From Pseudomonadota bacterium (GTDB taxonomy: Bacteria; Pseudomonadota; Alphaproteobacteria; Kiloniellales; JACOMY01), in the NCBI GenBank assembly GCA_029781795.1, contig JAKOWB010000077.1, forward strand, positions 35,179-99,178: DNA of 64,000 nt, read 5' to 3'. Below are positions 42,147 to 52,025 of this stretch, piece after piece. The translations under genes were made by a program, and so were the position numbers. The notes under the pieces were generated by a model. That model saw nothing but the letters and a program-made list of their open reading frames with translations, did not search any database and had not been told where the DNA came from. Positions within the stretch are counted from its first letter, which is position 1. Every line of letters starts with the position of its first letter.

Positions 42147-42953
42147 TCACGTCGCGCCCGGGCGCGGCCAGACCTGCGGGAACCAATCCTCGCGCAGGCG
42201 CTGTCCCTCGCTCATGCCATGCCCCGGATAGGGCGGCGAGGTGCGGCCCGGCCGCTCGACGTAACGCGCATCGTCGCCGACGAAGCGTATCGAGAGCGCA
42301 CGCCGTCGCCGGTCGCTCATGTTGCCGCGCGCGCCGTGCAGCGTGCCATAGTCGAAGAGCACGCAGTCGCCCGGCTCCAGCGGCCATTCCAGCACCTGGT
42401 AGCCCGCCTCGCGGTCGGGATCGGGCACCGGGCGGTAGACCGAGGGGTCGGGATAGAAGCTGTCGTCGTTCAGCCAGCGCACCGGCAGCACGCGCTTCTC
42501 CCAGCGGTGCGAGCCGGCGACGAAACGCAGCGTCGCCTCCCGCACGGGATCGACGGGAATCCAGAAGCTGACGGTCTGCCGCCCCTCGACGAAGTAGTAG
42601 GGGATGTCCTGATGCCAGGGCGTGGTCTTGCTGGTGCCCGGCTCCTTGATCAGCACATGGTCGTGGAAGAACTGCGCGGTGCGGGAGCCCATGACCGCCG
42701 CGGCGATCTCCGCCGCCGGCGAATTCAGCACCAGATCGCGGTACTCCGGGATGCGCTCCCAGTTGCAGTAGTCGTCGAAGAAGCGTCCGGTGTCGCCGGC
42801 CTTGGTGTTCTCGGAGGCATAGGGGCCGGGTTCGCTGAGGTTGCGCTCGATCCCCGCCTCGATCACCGGCAGCCAGTCGGCGAAGACGCCACGCAGGCAG
42901 AGGGCCCCGTCGCGGGCGAAGGCCGCGATATCGGCCTGGGAGACGCTGTGCAT
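42147..42953 (-). CDS. Phytanoyl-CoA dioxygenase (PhyH) family protein, ectoine-hydroxylase-like
   Basis: A 268-residue Fe(II)/2OG enzyme. The metal pair is PWHQDIPYYFVEGRQTVSFW (H-x-D) near residue 113, and the distal His and Arg are in YGTLHGARGNMSDRRRRALS. The longer N-terminal part (AFARDGALCLRGVFADW) matches typical PhyH proteins. It is divergent from the aminotransferase–glutamine-synthetase pair, with 110 bp between starts, so shared regulation is possible. The substrate is unknown. Confidence 0.9.
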   Translation of the reverse strand: MHSVSQADIAAFARDGALCLRGVFADWLPVIEAGIERNLSEPGPYASENTKAGDTGRFFDDYCNWERIPEYRDLVLNSPAAEIAAAVMGSRTAQFFHDHVLIKEPGTSKTTPWHQDIPYYFVEGRQTVSFWIPVDPVREATLRFVAGSHRWEKRVLPVRWLNDDSFYPDPSVYRPVPDPDREAGYQVLEWPLEPGDCVLFDYGTLHGARGNMSDRRRRALSIRFVGDDARYVERPGRTSPPYPGHGMSEGQRLREDWFPQVWPRPGAT

Positions 42954-43063
42954 GGCGAATTCCTTAGCGCGGCGCCGCCGCCTTGTCGCCCCTCCCTTCG
43001 GGGGGTGCCATTGCCGGCCCGCGCCGGCTCGGCTAAGCCAGAAGCCGGAAGGGGATCCATAAC

Positions 43064-44443
43064 GTGACAGTCCAGACCGCCAGCCGCTTCGCCGGTATCG
43101 CCACCGCCCGCGTCGAGAGCCTGTTGCGCCAGGAGCGCGCCGCCTACGAGGCCGCGCGGCCGAAATCCAGGGCCATGGCGGGCGAGAGCGGCCGGCACTG
43201 GTGGAACGGCGTGCCGCTGCACTGGATGCTGGACTGGGGCACGCCCTTCCCGCTCTTCGTCGCGCGGGCCGAGGGCGTGACGCTGACCGACGTCGACGGG
43301 CATCGCTATACCGACTTCTGCCTGGGCGACACCGGCGCCATGTTCGGCCACTCGCCGCCCGCCGTGGCCGAGGCGATCCGCCGCCAGGCCGGCGAGGGGC
43401 TGACCGCCATGCTGCCGTCGGACGACGCGGCCGAGGCCGGGCGCCTGCTGGCCGAGATCTTCGCCCTGCCCTTCTGGCAGATGACGGCCACCGCCTCGGA
43501 TGCCAACCGCTCCGTGCTGCGCTGGGCGCGGGGCATCACCGGCCGGCCCAAGGTGCTGGTGTTCCAGGGCTGCTACCACGGCCAGGTGGACGAGACCTCT
43601 GCCGACATGGGCGGCAACGGGCAGACCGTGCCGCGGCCCAGCCTGGTCGGCCAGATCCTCGACCTGGAGAGTTCCACGGTCGTGGTCGAGTTCAACGACC
43701 TGCCGGCGCTGGAATCGGCGCTGGCGAAGCAGGATGTCGCGGTGGTCCTGGCCGAGCCGGCGCTGACCAACTGCTCCATGGTGCTGCCCGCGCCCGGCTT
43801 CCACACCGCGCTGCGCGACCTGACCCGCCGCCACGGCACGCTGCTGGCGATCGACGAGACCCACAGCGTCTCCACCGCCCTCGGCGGCTACAGCCGCGCG
43901 CACGGGCTGGAGCCCGACTTCTTCGTCGTCGGCAAGGCGGTGGCCGGCGGCCTGCCCTGCGGCGTCTATGGCTTCACCGCCGAGGTCGCCGAGCGCATGG
44001 CGGCGCTGAACCGCCGCCGCCCGCCGGGCCACAGCGGCATGGGCACCACCCTCTCCGGCAACCCGCTGGCCCTGTCGGCGCTGCGCGCCAACCTCTCGCA
44101 GGTCATGACCCACGCCAACTACCAGCACATGCTGGGATTGGCGGAGCATCTGGCGGCGCAACTCGCCTTCGCCATCCAGCGCCACGGACTGCCGTGGCAC
44201 GTGGTGCACCTGGGCGCCCGCGCCGAGTTCGTCTTCGCGCCCAAGCCGCTCAGCAACGGCAGCGAGGCCATGGCCCTGCCGCATGGCGCCCTGGAGCAGG
44301 CGGTGCACCTCTTCCTGCTGAACCGCGGCCTGCTGGTCACCCCATTCCACAACATGCTGCTGGTCTCGCCCGCCACCACCGCCGCCGATGTGGCGCGGCT
44401 GGTGGAGGGCTTCGAGGCCTGCCTGGCCGCGCTGGCCGACTAG
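43064..44443 (+). CDS. Class III aminotransferase (glutamate-1-semialdehyde-mutase-like)
   Basis: A 459-residue PLP enzyme with a GTG start preceded by GGAAGGGG. Motifs: DFCLGDTGAMFGHSPPAV near residue 85, CYHGQVDE for cofactor stacking, LAIDETHSVSTALGGYSRAH with the pyridine-N Asp, and VVGKAVAGGLPCGVYGF with the Schiff-base Lys near residue 300. It resembles GSA-mutase-like or omega-amino transaminases that act on polyamines, taurine or beta-amino acids. The glutamine-synthetase-like ligase gene follows 12 bp later, so they form an operon, a pairing seen in putrescine and related amine catabolism. Confidence 0.88.
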   Translation: MTVQTASRFAGIATARVESLLRQERAAYEAARPKSRAMAGESGRHWWNGVPLHWMLDWGTPFPLFVARAEGVTLTDVDGHRYTDFCLGDTGAMFGHSPPAVAEAIRRQAGEGLTAMLPSDDAAEAGRLLAEIFALPFWQMTATASDANRSVLRWARGITGRPKVLVFQGCYHGQVDETSADMGGNGQTVPRPSLVGQILDLESSTVVVEFNDLPALESALAKQDVAVVLAEPALTNCSMVLPAPGFHTALRDLTRRHGTLLAIDETHSVSTALGGYSRAHGLEPDFFVVGKAVAGGLPCGVYGFTAEVAERMAALNRRRPPGHSGMGTTLSGNPLALSALRANLSQVMTHANYQHMLGLAEHLAAQLAFAIQRHGLPWHVVHLGARAEFVFAPKPLSNGSEAMALPHGALEQAVHLFLLNRGLLVTPFHNMLLVSPATTAADVARLVEGFEACLAALAD

Positions 44444-44455
44444 AGGATACGTCCC

Positions 44456-45826
44456 ATGACCGAGACCCGCTCCCCCGCCGAGGCCGAGGCCTTCCTGAAG
44501 GCCCATCCCGAGGTCGAGGCCTATCACTGCTTCCTCACCGACCTTTCCGGCGTGCAGCGCGGCAAGGTACTGCGGCCGGAAGAGCTGGCCCGTGCCTTCC
44601 GCGACGGCCGCCCCCTGCCCGGTTCCATCCTCGGCCTCGACATCACCGGCGCCGACGTGGAGGAGACCGGCCTGGTGTGGGAGGACGGCGACGCCGACCG
44701 CGTCTGCTGGCCCGTCGCCGGCTCCCTGCGCCCCCTGCCCTATGGCGAGGTGCCGAGCGCGCAGTTCATCCTGACCATGCACGAGGCCGACGGCAGCGGT
44801 TCGCCCGGCGATCCGCGCCACGCCCTGGCGCGCGTCGTCGAGCGCTTCAAGCCGCTCGGCCTTACCCCCGTCGCCGCGGTGGAGCTGGAGTTCTACCTGA
44901 TGGACCGCGAGGCGGCGCTGGCCGGCAAGCCGCGCCCGGCCGTGTCCAAGGAGGGCTGGCGGCCGGAGCAGCTCCAGGCCTATCTGATGCAGGACCTGGA
45001 GGACTTCGCCCCGGTGATCGAGGCGATCTACGCCGCCGGCCGGGCCGTCGGCCTGCCGGTCCGCACCCTCATCTCGGAGTACGCGCCGGGGCAGCTCGAG
45101 GTCGTACTGCAGCACCAGGCCGACGCGCTCAAGGCCGCCGACGATGCCATCCTCTTCAAGCGCCTGGTCAAGGGCGTGGCGGCACGGCACGGCTATGTCG
45201 CCAGCTTCATGGCCAAGCCCTATGCCGCGCTCTCCGGCTGCGGCATGCACCTGCACGTCAGTGCCAACGACGCCGCCGGCAACAACGCCTTCGCCAGCGA
45301 GGACCCGACCGGCGGCCCGCTGCTGAAGCAGGCCATCGCCGGCCTCAAGGCCACCATGGCCGAGGGCGTCGGCATCTTCGCGCCCAACGCCAACTCCTAC
45401 CGCCGCTTCCGCCTCAATTCCTACGCGCCGCTGGCACCGACCTGGGGCGTCAACAACCGCACGGTCTCGCTGCGCATCCCGGCCGGCGCGCCCGAGACGC
45501 GCCACGTCGAGCACCGCATCGCCGGCGCCGACGCCAACCCCTACCTGGCGCTGGCCGCCGTGCTGGCCGGCATGCACAAGGGCATCGTCGAGAAGCTGGA
45601 CCCCGGCCCGATGGTGGAAGGCAACGGCTATGCCACGGCGCCCAGGGGCCTTTTGCCGACCAACTGGTACGCGGCGACCGAGACCACGGCGAACTCCGCC
45701 TTCCTGAAGGACTACCTGGGCCAACGCACGCTAGAGATCTACAGCGCCATCAAGCGGGCCGAAATCGACCGCTTCATGAGCCAGCCGACGGCCCTCGACT
45801 ACGCCTGGTATCTCCGGCAGGCCTGA
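44456..45826 (+). CDS. Glutamine synthetase family protein, probable gamma-glutamyl-amine ligase
   Basis: A 456-residue type I GS fold. Conserved parts are AVELEFYLMDREAAL (Glu ligands), YAPGQLEVVLQHQADALKAA, SGCGMHLHVSANDAAGNN (catalytic and metal His) and NRTVSLRIPAG with the Arg of the NRS-like loop. Absence of the C-terminal adenylylation Tyr region and the PuuA-like pattern favour gamma-glutamylation of an amine (PuuA, GlnA3-like) over ammonia assimilation. It is 12 bp from the class III aminotransferase and 69 bp from a transglutaminase gene on the same strand. Confidence 0.85.
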   Translation: MTETRSPAEAEAFLKAHPEVEAYHCFLTDLSGVQRGKVLRPEELARAFRDGRPLPGSILGLDITGADVEETGLVWEDGDADRVCWPVAGSLRPLPYGEVPSAQFILTMHEADGSGSPGDPRHALARVVERFKPLGLTPVAAVELEFYLMDREAALAGKPRPAVSKEGWRPEQLQAYLMQDLEDFAPVIEAIYAAGRAVGLPVRTLISEYAPGQLEVVLQHQADALKAADDAILFKRLVKGVAARHGYVASFMAKPYAALSGCGMHLHVSANDAAGNNAFASEDPTGGPLLKQAIAGLKATMAEGVGIFAPNANSYRRFRLNSYAPLAPTWGVNNRTVSLRIPAGAPETRHVEHRIAGADANPYLALAAVLAGMHKGIVEKLDPGPMVEGNGYATAPRGLLPTNWYAATETTANSAFLKDYLGQRTLEIYSAIKRAEIDRFMSQPTALDYAWYLRQA

Positions 45827-45895
45827 CGTCCCTCTGCCACTTTTCGCCGGCCGGCGCGTTACCGGCTAGCCTGCTCCCCAGGAGGTTTCCCGTCC

Positions 45896-46861
45896 TTGCC
45901 CCGTTTCGAAGTCGTTCATACCTCGCGCTATCGCTATGCCAATCCGGTCACCTTCGGGCAGCACCGCGCCATGCTGCGGCCGCGCGACAGCCACGACCTG
46001 CGCCTGCTCGAGGCAACCTTGACGCTCTCGCCACCGGCCAACGTGCGCTGGCAGCACGACGTCTTCTCCAACTCCGTCTGCTTCATCGACTTCACGGCGC
46101 CCGGCAACGAGCTGCTGGTCGAGAGCCGCCTGGTGATGGAGCACTTCCCGGAGGCCGTGCCCCTCGGCGACGCGCCGCTGGGCCAGCAGATGGCGACCTA
46201 TCCCTTCAGCTACCCGCCCGAACTCGTCGCCGATCTCGGCTGGACGCACCAGCGCCACTATCCAGACGACGGGCGGGTGCTGGCCTGGGCGCAGCGCTTC
46301 GCCGACCCGGGGCGCGATTCGCTGGCGCTGCTGACCGCCATGACCCAGGCGGTGAAGGCGGAGTTCAGCTACAACGCGCGCTACGAGGCCGGCACGCAGA
46401 CGCCGATCAACACGCTGAACGCCATGTCCGGCACCTGCCGCGACTTCGCGCTCTTCATGATGGAGGCCGCCCGGGCGCTGGGCTTCGCGGCACGCTTCGT
46501 CACCGGCTATCTCTACGACCCGGCTGCCGACCAGGCCGGCGGCCTGCGCGGCGCCGGCGAGACCCATGCCTGGGTCCAGGTCTTCCTGCCCCTCACCGGC
46601 TGGGTGGAGTTCGACCCGACCAACGGCATCGTCGGCGGCCACAACCTGATCCGCATCGCCGTGGCGCGCGACCCCTCGCAGGCCATCCCGCTGGCCGGCA
46701 CCTTCCAGGGCCTGACCGGCGATTTCCTCGGCCTCGAGGTCAGCGTGCAGGTGCGGGCGCTGCAGCCACCGCCGACCGCGCCCGCCGCGCCTGGTCCGGC
46801 GCCGGTCGCCGGGACGGCCCCGAAGGCCGCGCCGGCGAAGCCGAAGCCGAAGAAGCCCTGA
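45896..46861 (+). CDS. Transglutaminase-like cysteine protease family protein
   Basis: A 321-residue protein from a TTG at 45896; a strong AGGAGG lies 10 nt upstream, which decides the start. It begins FEVVHTSRYRYANPVTFGQH with the beta-rich N-terminal lobe of bacterial transglutaminase proteins. The core has Cys in SGTCRDFALFMMEAARALG near residue 180, His in THAWVQVFLP and Asp in FDPTNGIVGG, the intact Cys-His-Asp triad. The C-terminus is a Pro/Ala/Lys tail. It is convergent with the alpha-E gene (7 bp) and is one of the trio with alpha-E and ATP-grasp proteins. Confidence 0.92.
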   Translation: MPRFEVVHTSRYRYANPVTFGQHRAMLRPRDSHDLRLLEATLTLSPPANVRWQHDVFSNSVCFIDFTAPGNELLVESRLVMEHFPEAVPLGDAPLGQQMATYPFSYPPELVADLGWTHQRHYPDDGRVLAWAQRFADPGRDSLALLTAMTQAVKAEFSYNARYEAGTQTPINTLNAMSGTCRDFALFMMEAARALGFAARFVTGYLYDPAADQAGGLRGAGETHAWVQVFLPLTGWVEFDPTNGIVGGHNLIRIAVARDPSQAIPLAGTFQGLTGDFLGLEVSVQVRALQPPPTAPAAPGPAPVAGTAPKAAPAKPKPKKP

Positions 46862-46868
46862 CGGCCCG

Positions 46869-47811
<943 letters not shown>

Positions 47812-47819
<8 letters not shown>

Positions 47820-49293
47820 GGACCCAGGTATCCTTCGAGCCGCCACCCTGAGAGGAATTCACCACCAGCGAGCCCTTGCGCAGCGCCACGCGGGTGAGGC
47901 CGCCGGGCAGCACCCAGCTCGACTTGCCGGTGACGATGAAGGGCCTGAGGTCGACGTGCCGCGGCTCGATCGCGCGATTGATCAGGGTCGGGCAGACCGA
48001 GAGCTCGACCATCGGCTGGCTGATGAAGTTGGCCGGGTCGGCCTTCAGCTTGGCGCGGCAGTCGGCGATCTCCTGCTTGGTCGCGCGCGGACCGATGGTG
48101 ATGCCATAGCCGCCGGACTCGCCGACCGGCTTGACCACCATCTTGGCGAGGTTGGAAAGCGTGTACTTGAGGCCCTCTCCCTCGCGGCAGATGTGGGTCT
48201 CGACGTTGTCGATGATCGCGTCCTCGGAGAGGTAGTACCTGATGAGGCGCGGCATGTAGGCATAGACGGCCTTGTCGTCCGAAACGCCGGTACCGACGGA
48301 GTTCGCCAGCGCCACCGTGCCCTTCTTGTAGGCCCGCATCAGCCCCGGCACGCCCAGCATGGAATCGGCGTTGAAGACCTCGGGGTCCAGGAAGTCGTCG
48401 TTCAGCCGGCGATAGATCACATGCACCGGGGCGAGGCCGCTGATGGTCTTCATGAAGACCTTGTCGTCCTCGATCGTCAGGTCGCGCCCCTCGACCAGCG
48501 GCACGCCCATCTCGCGCGCCAGGAAGATGTGCTCGAAGTAGGCCGAGTTGTAGGTGCCCGGCGAGAGCAGCACGATCTGCGGGTCCTGCACCGCCGCCGG
48601 CGCGATGTCGGTCAGCGCCTCGGCCAGCTTCTGACCGTAGTTGCTGACCGGCCGGATCGGCAGGTCGCGCACCAGGTCGGGGAAGGTGCGCTGCATGAGG
48701 TGGCGGTTCTCCACTACGTAGGAGACGCCGGACGGCGTGCGGCCGTTGTCCTCCAGCACGCGGAACTTGCCGTCGCCGCCGCGCACGATGTCGGTGCCGC
48801 AGATGTGGATGTAGGTGCCGTGCGGCACCTTGAGGCCCACCATCTCAGGGCGGTAGTTGGCGTTGCCCAGCACCAGCTCGGCCGGGATGATGCCGTCCTT
48901 GATGACCTTCTGCCTGCCGTAGATGTCGGCCAGGAAGGCATTCATCGCGGCGACGCGCTGGATCACGCCCTTCTCCAGCAGTTCCCACTCGTCCCTGGCG
49001 ATGATCCTGGGGATCACGTCGAAGGGCAGGATCCGGTCGATCGCGTCCTTGTCGCTGTAGACCGTGAAGGTCACGCCGAGCGACATGAACTCGCGCGTCG
49101 CCTGCTGCGAGCGGCGGATGATCTCGGCGAAGGAGAAGGCGTTGAGGCGCCGGGCGAGTTCGGCACCGGCCGGCAGCGGCTCCTTGCCCTTGCCGAAGAG
49201 CTCGCACCAGTAGCCGCCGGGATCGTAGTTGGCCAGCAGACCGCCTGCCGGTCCCTGACTCTGCGTCTGCCGCTGACCCTGTCCTGCCGCCAC
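47812..49293 (-). CDS. Circularly permuted ATP-grasp type 2 protein
   Basis: A 493-residue protein from a GTG at 49293 with AGGGGGA upstream. Family hallmarks: FSFAEIIRRSQQATREFMSLG, FDVIPRIIARDEWELLEKGV, HICGTDIVRGGDGKFRVLEDNGR (ATP/metal site), and LLSPGTYNSAYFEHIFLAREMG, ending with RPFIVTGKSSWVLPGGLTRV. The permuted ATP-grasp is predicted to form an amide or peptide bond by an acyl-phosphate route. With the overlapping alpha-E gene and the nearby transglutaminase it forms the conserved trio of unknown peptide-modifying function. Confidence 0.93.
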
Positions 49294-49416
49294 CCGGTCC
49301 CCCTGGTTACGCCAGGGAAACTATGGCCTCTGCGCGCGGCTTCGCGAAAGGGGGTTTCTGCACTGCGTCAACGAAGCCGGTGTGGGGCCCTCCGTCGCCG
49401 AAAGGCCCCAACCGTC

Positions 49417-50730
49417 TCAGATGCAGTAGGCCTTGAGCGGGGCGAAGCCGTTGAAGCCGACCGACGAATAGGTCGTCGTGTAGGCGCCGCAGGCGAGGAT
49501 CCGCACCTTGTCGCCGGGCTTCAGGGCCAGCGGCAGCTCGTAGGCCGTCTTCTCGTACAGGACGTCGGCCGAATCGCAGCTCGGGCCGGCCAGCACCACG
49601 GGACCCGTGGCCGTGCCGTCGTGCGGCGTCTGCAGCCGGTACTTGATCGCCTCGTCCATGGTCTCGGCCAGGCCCGAGAACTTGCCGATGTCCAGATAGA
49701 CCCAGCGCGTGGCCTCGCCCAGTTCCTTGGTGGAAACCAGGACCACCTCGCTCTCGATCACGCCGGCCTCGCCGACCATGCCGCGGCCGGGCTCGACGAT
49801 CAGGCGAGGCAGGATCGGGCCGAAGTGGGCGCGCACGGCATCGATCACCGCCCGGCCGTAGGCCTGGATCGAAGGCACGTCCTTCTGGTAGCGCGCCGGG
49901 AAGCCGCCGCCGAGGTTCAGCAGGCTGGGCGTCAGGCCAGCCGCGCGCAGCTCGCCATAGAGCGCCGCGATCTTCGCCAGCACCTTGCCCCACTGCGTCA
50001 GGTCGCACTGCTGCGAGCCGATGTGGAAGGACACGCCGACCGCCTGCAGGCCCAGCGCCTGGGCGCGCAGCAACAGCTGCCTGGCCATGGCGAAGGAGCA
50101 GCCGAACTTCTTCGACAGCGGCCACTCGGCGCCCTCGCCGTCCACCAGCACGCGGCAGAAGACCTGCGCGCCCGGCGCCACCTGCGCCAGCTTGGCCAGC
50201 TCGCCCTCGGAATCGAAGGCGAAGAGGCGCACGCCGCGCGCATAGGCGAAGGCGATGTCCGACTGCTTCTTGATGGTGTTGCCGAAGGAGAGGCGCGACG
50301 CCGGGATGCCGGCCTCGAGGCAGAGCTCGATCTCGCCGCGGCTGGCGACGTCGAAGTTGCTGCCGCGCCGGGCCAGCAGGCGCAGGACCTCCGGCGCCGG
50401 GTTGGCCTTCACGGCATAGTAGATCTCGGCCGGCTGCAGCGACTGCGCCAGGCCCAGGTAGTTGCCCTCGACCACGTCGAGGTCGACCACCAGGCAAGGC
50501 GTCTGCGGCTGCACGCGGTCCAGGAACTCGGCAATCCTGTCGGTCACCGCGCCACGCTCGCGCGGCAGCGCGGGCACCACGCCCAGCGCGGGCTCCTGGC
50601 CGCGTCGTCGCTGGCGGCGGGCCGGCTGCGACGGCGTCTCGACCGGCACGACGGCCGGCTGCTCGGCGAAGAGATCGACAGAAGAGTCGGAGACACGGGC
50701 AGCGCTGCTGCCCCGAGGCGCAAAGACCAT
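49417..50730 (-). CDS. Group IV (type III PLP fold) ornithine/lysine decarboxylase
   Basis: A 437-residue alanine-racemase-fold decarboxylase. PLP Lys is in YYAVKANP at residue 108; PGRG-type VEPGRGMVGEAG binds phosphate, and the C-terminal PSCDSADVLYEK supplies the active-site Cys. YTTTYSSVGFNGFAPLK ends the domain. The first 60 residues look non-conserved; homologues usually begin near MTDRIAEFL, so a GTG at 50547 is an alternative start. The ATG at 50730 has a GAGAGGG site and is kept. The product would be putrescine or cadaverine. Confidence 0.9.
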   Translation of the reverse strand: MVFAPRGSSAARVSDSSVDLFAEQPAVVPVETPSQPARRQRRRGQEPALGVVPALPRERGAVTDRIAEFLDRVQPQTPCLVVDLDVVEGNYLGLAQSLQPAEIYYAVKANPAPEVLRLLARRGSNFDVASRGEIELCLEAGIPASRLSFGNTIKKQSDIAFAYARGVRLFAFDSEGELAKLAQVAPGAQVFCRVLVDGEGAEWPLSKKFGCSFAMARQLLLRAQALGLQAVGVSFHIGSQQCDLTQWGKVLAKIAALYGELRAAGLTPSLLNLGGGFPARYQKDVPSIQAYGRAVIDAVRAHFGPILPRLIVEPGRGMVGEAGVIESEVVLVSTKELGEATRWVYLDIGKFSGLAETMDEAIKYRLQTPHDGTATGPVVLAGPSCDSADVLYEKTAYELPLALKPGDKVRILACGAYTTTYSSVGFNGFAPLKAYCI

Positions 50731-50902
50731 TATCGAGATCCCTCTCAGAAACCCGCCCTTGCGGACGGCAGTTGCCAGAAGGACGCGATCCGTCGTTGCG
50801 TAACCTACCAGGGGCCAGCGGCACGTGCGTTAGGCGTCTGAAGCGGTGATATAAATCATCCGCGGCCCGCTGCAAGGGAAAATCAGTCCCGCCCGAAAGA
50901 TT
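50731..50902 (-). promoter_or_regulatory. Leader of the ornithine decarboxylase gene with a stable hairpin
   Basis: A perfect 6-bp stem CCGUCC/GGGCGG with a GCAA tetraloop (50753-50768, minus-strand RNA) lies 22 nt before the ATG and just upstream of the GAGAGGG ribosome site. Upstream the region is AT-richer (GATTTATATC at about 50847-50856), a possible promoter element. Alphaproteobacterial ornithine decarboxylase genes can carry the structured 'speF' RNA; whether this is one needs a covariance model. Confidence 0.45.
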
Positions 50903-52021
50903 TCACATTTCCCCTGCCCGCGCCGGCGCCGAGCCAGCCAAGGGGTGGCCGCGCAGCCGGGTCCGCCAGCGCCGCAGCGCTCCCTCCGTCGCCCAGCCGA
51001 AGAGTACCGCCAGCAGCAGCGACAGCGCGACGGCCGGCAGGAGGTTGCTCCAGTCGGCGCGCGGCCAGACCGACGCCACCACGGCGATCACCGGCAGGTG
51101 GAAGAGGTAGAGGTTGTAGGTGAGGTCGCCCAGCAGCCGGTCCAGCGGCAGGCGCCGCGCCTCGTCGGCGCCGGTGACGCCCCGCCAGCCCAAGGCCAGC
51201 AGCGCCAGCCAAAGCAGCAGGCCGCTCCAGCGCGACTCGATGATCGGCTGCTGCCAAGCCAGGAGCCCCGGCGCAGCCGGATCGAAGGTCCAGGCATGGC
51301 CGGCCGCCAGCAGCAGAGCGGCCGGCGCCAGAAGCAAGACCCAGCGGCGGGACAAGAGGCCGTTCAGCCAGAGCGCCGCGACGACGCCCAGCACGAAGTG
51401 CGGCACGGTGCCCAGATAGAAGGTCAGCCGCGGCGTGATGGCGACAAGGTGATGGCCGACCAGGCTGGCCAGCAGCACGGCGGCGAGCAGCGGCGCCAGC
51501 CAGCCCCGTCCGACCCAACGCCCAGCGAGCACGCAGGCAGCGGCGGCCAGGTAGAAGCAGAACTCGGCCCTCAGCGCCCAGGCGATGGCCAGCAGCGGCC
51601 AGCCCTTCGGCACGCCAAGCAGCCAGTCGGTCAGCGGCACGCTGGGGAAGAGCGCGACGCCGTTCGCCAGCAGCACGCGCGGATGCAACTGCCAGGGCTG
51701 GCCGGCACCGGTCAGCCAGAGCACCAGCGCCATCAGGGCGACGGCCGCGAGCCAGCCGGGCCAGAGCCGCAACAGGCGGTTCGCCAGGAAGGCACCCGGC
51801 CGTCCCTGGTAGCTGCCGAGGATCGCTTCGGTGATGACGAAGCCGGAGATGGCGAAGAAGACCAGCACGGCGAGCGGGCCATAGGCACTGCCGCCGAGCC
51901 AGCCCTCCTGGCTGCCGGCGATGGTGTCTGAGTGCCAGGCCAGGACCAGCAGGGCGAGCAGGAAGCGCAGGCTGCCCAGGCGGCGCCAGGGCAGCGGCGG
52001 TGCCCCCTGCCCCGCCGTCAC
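50903..52021 (-). CDS. Acyltransferase family 3 membrane protein
   Basis: A 372-residue integral membrane protein with about ten hydrophobic segments. The N-terminal motif is LRFLLALLVLAWHSD, with the conserved His of O-acyltransferases; FFAISGFVITEAIL and RLLRLWPGWL follow, typical of the family. It would transfer acetyl or other short acyl groups to glycans or lipids in the membrane. Its GTG start lies 4 bp after the acyl-CoA dehydrogenase stop, so it is last in the acyl-CoA operon. Whether it works with that operon is uncertain. Confidence 0.88.
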   Translation of the reverse strand: MTAGQGAPPLPWRRLGSLRFLLALLVLAWHSDTIAGSQEGWLGGSAYGPLAVLVFFAISGFVITEAILGSYQGRPGAFLANRLLRLWPGWLAAVALMALVLWLTGAGQPWQLHPRVLLANGVALFPSVPLTDWLLGVPKGWPLLAIAWALRAEFCFYLAAAACVLAGRWVGRGWLAPLLAAVLLASLVGHHLVAITPRLTFYLGTVPHFVLGVVAALWLNGLLSRRWVLLLAPAALLLAAGHAWTFDPAAPGLLAWQQPIIESRWSGLLLWLALLALGWRGVTGADEARRLPLDRLLGDLTYNLYLFHLPVIAVVASVWPRADWSNLLPAVALSLLLAVLFGWATEGALRRWRTRLRGHPLAGSAPARAGEM

Positions 52022-52025
52022 GGCG

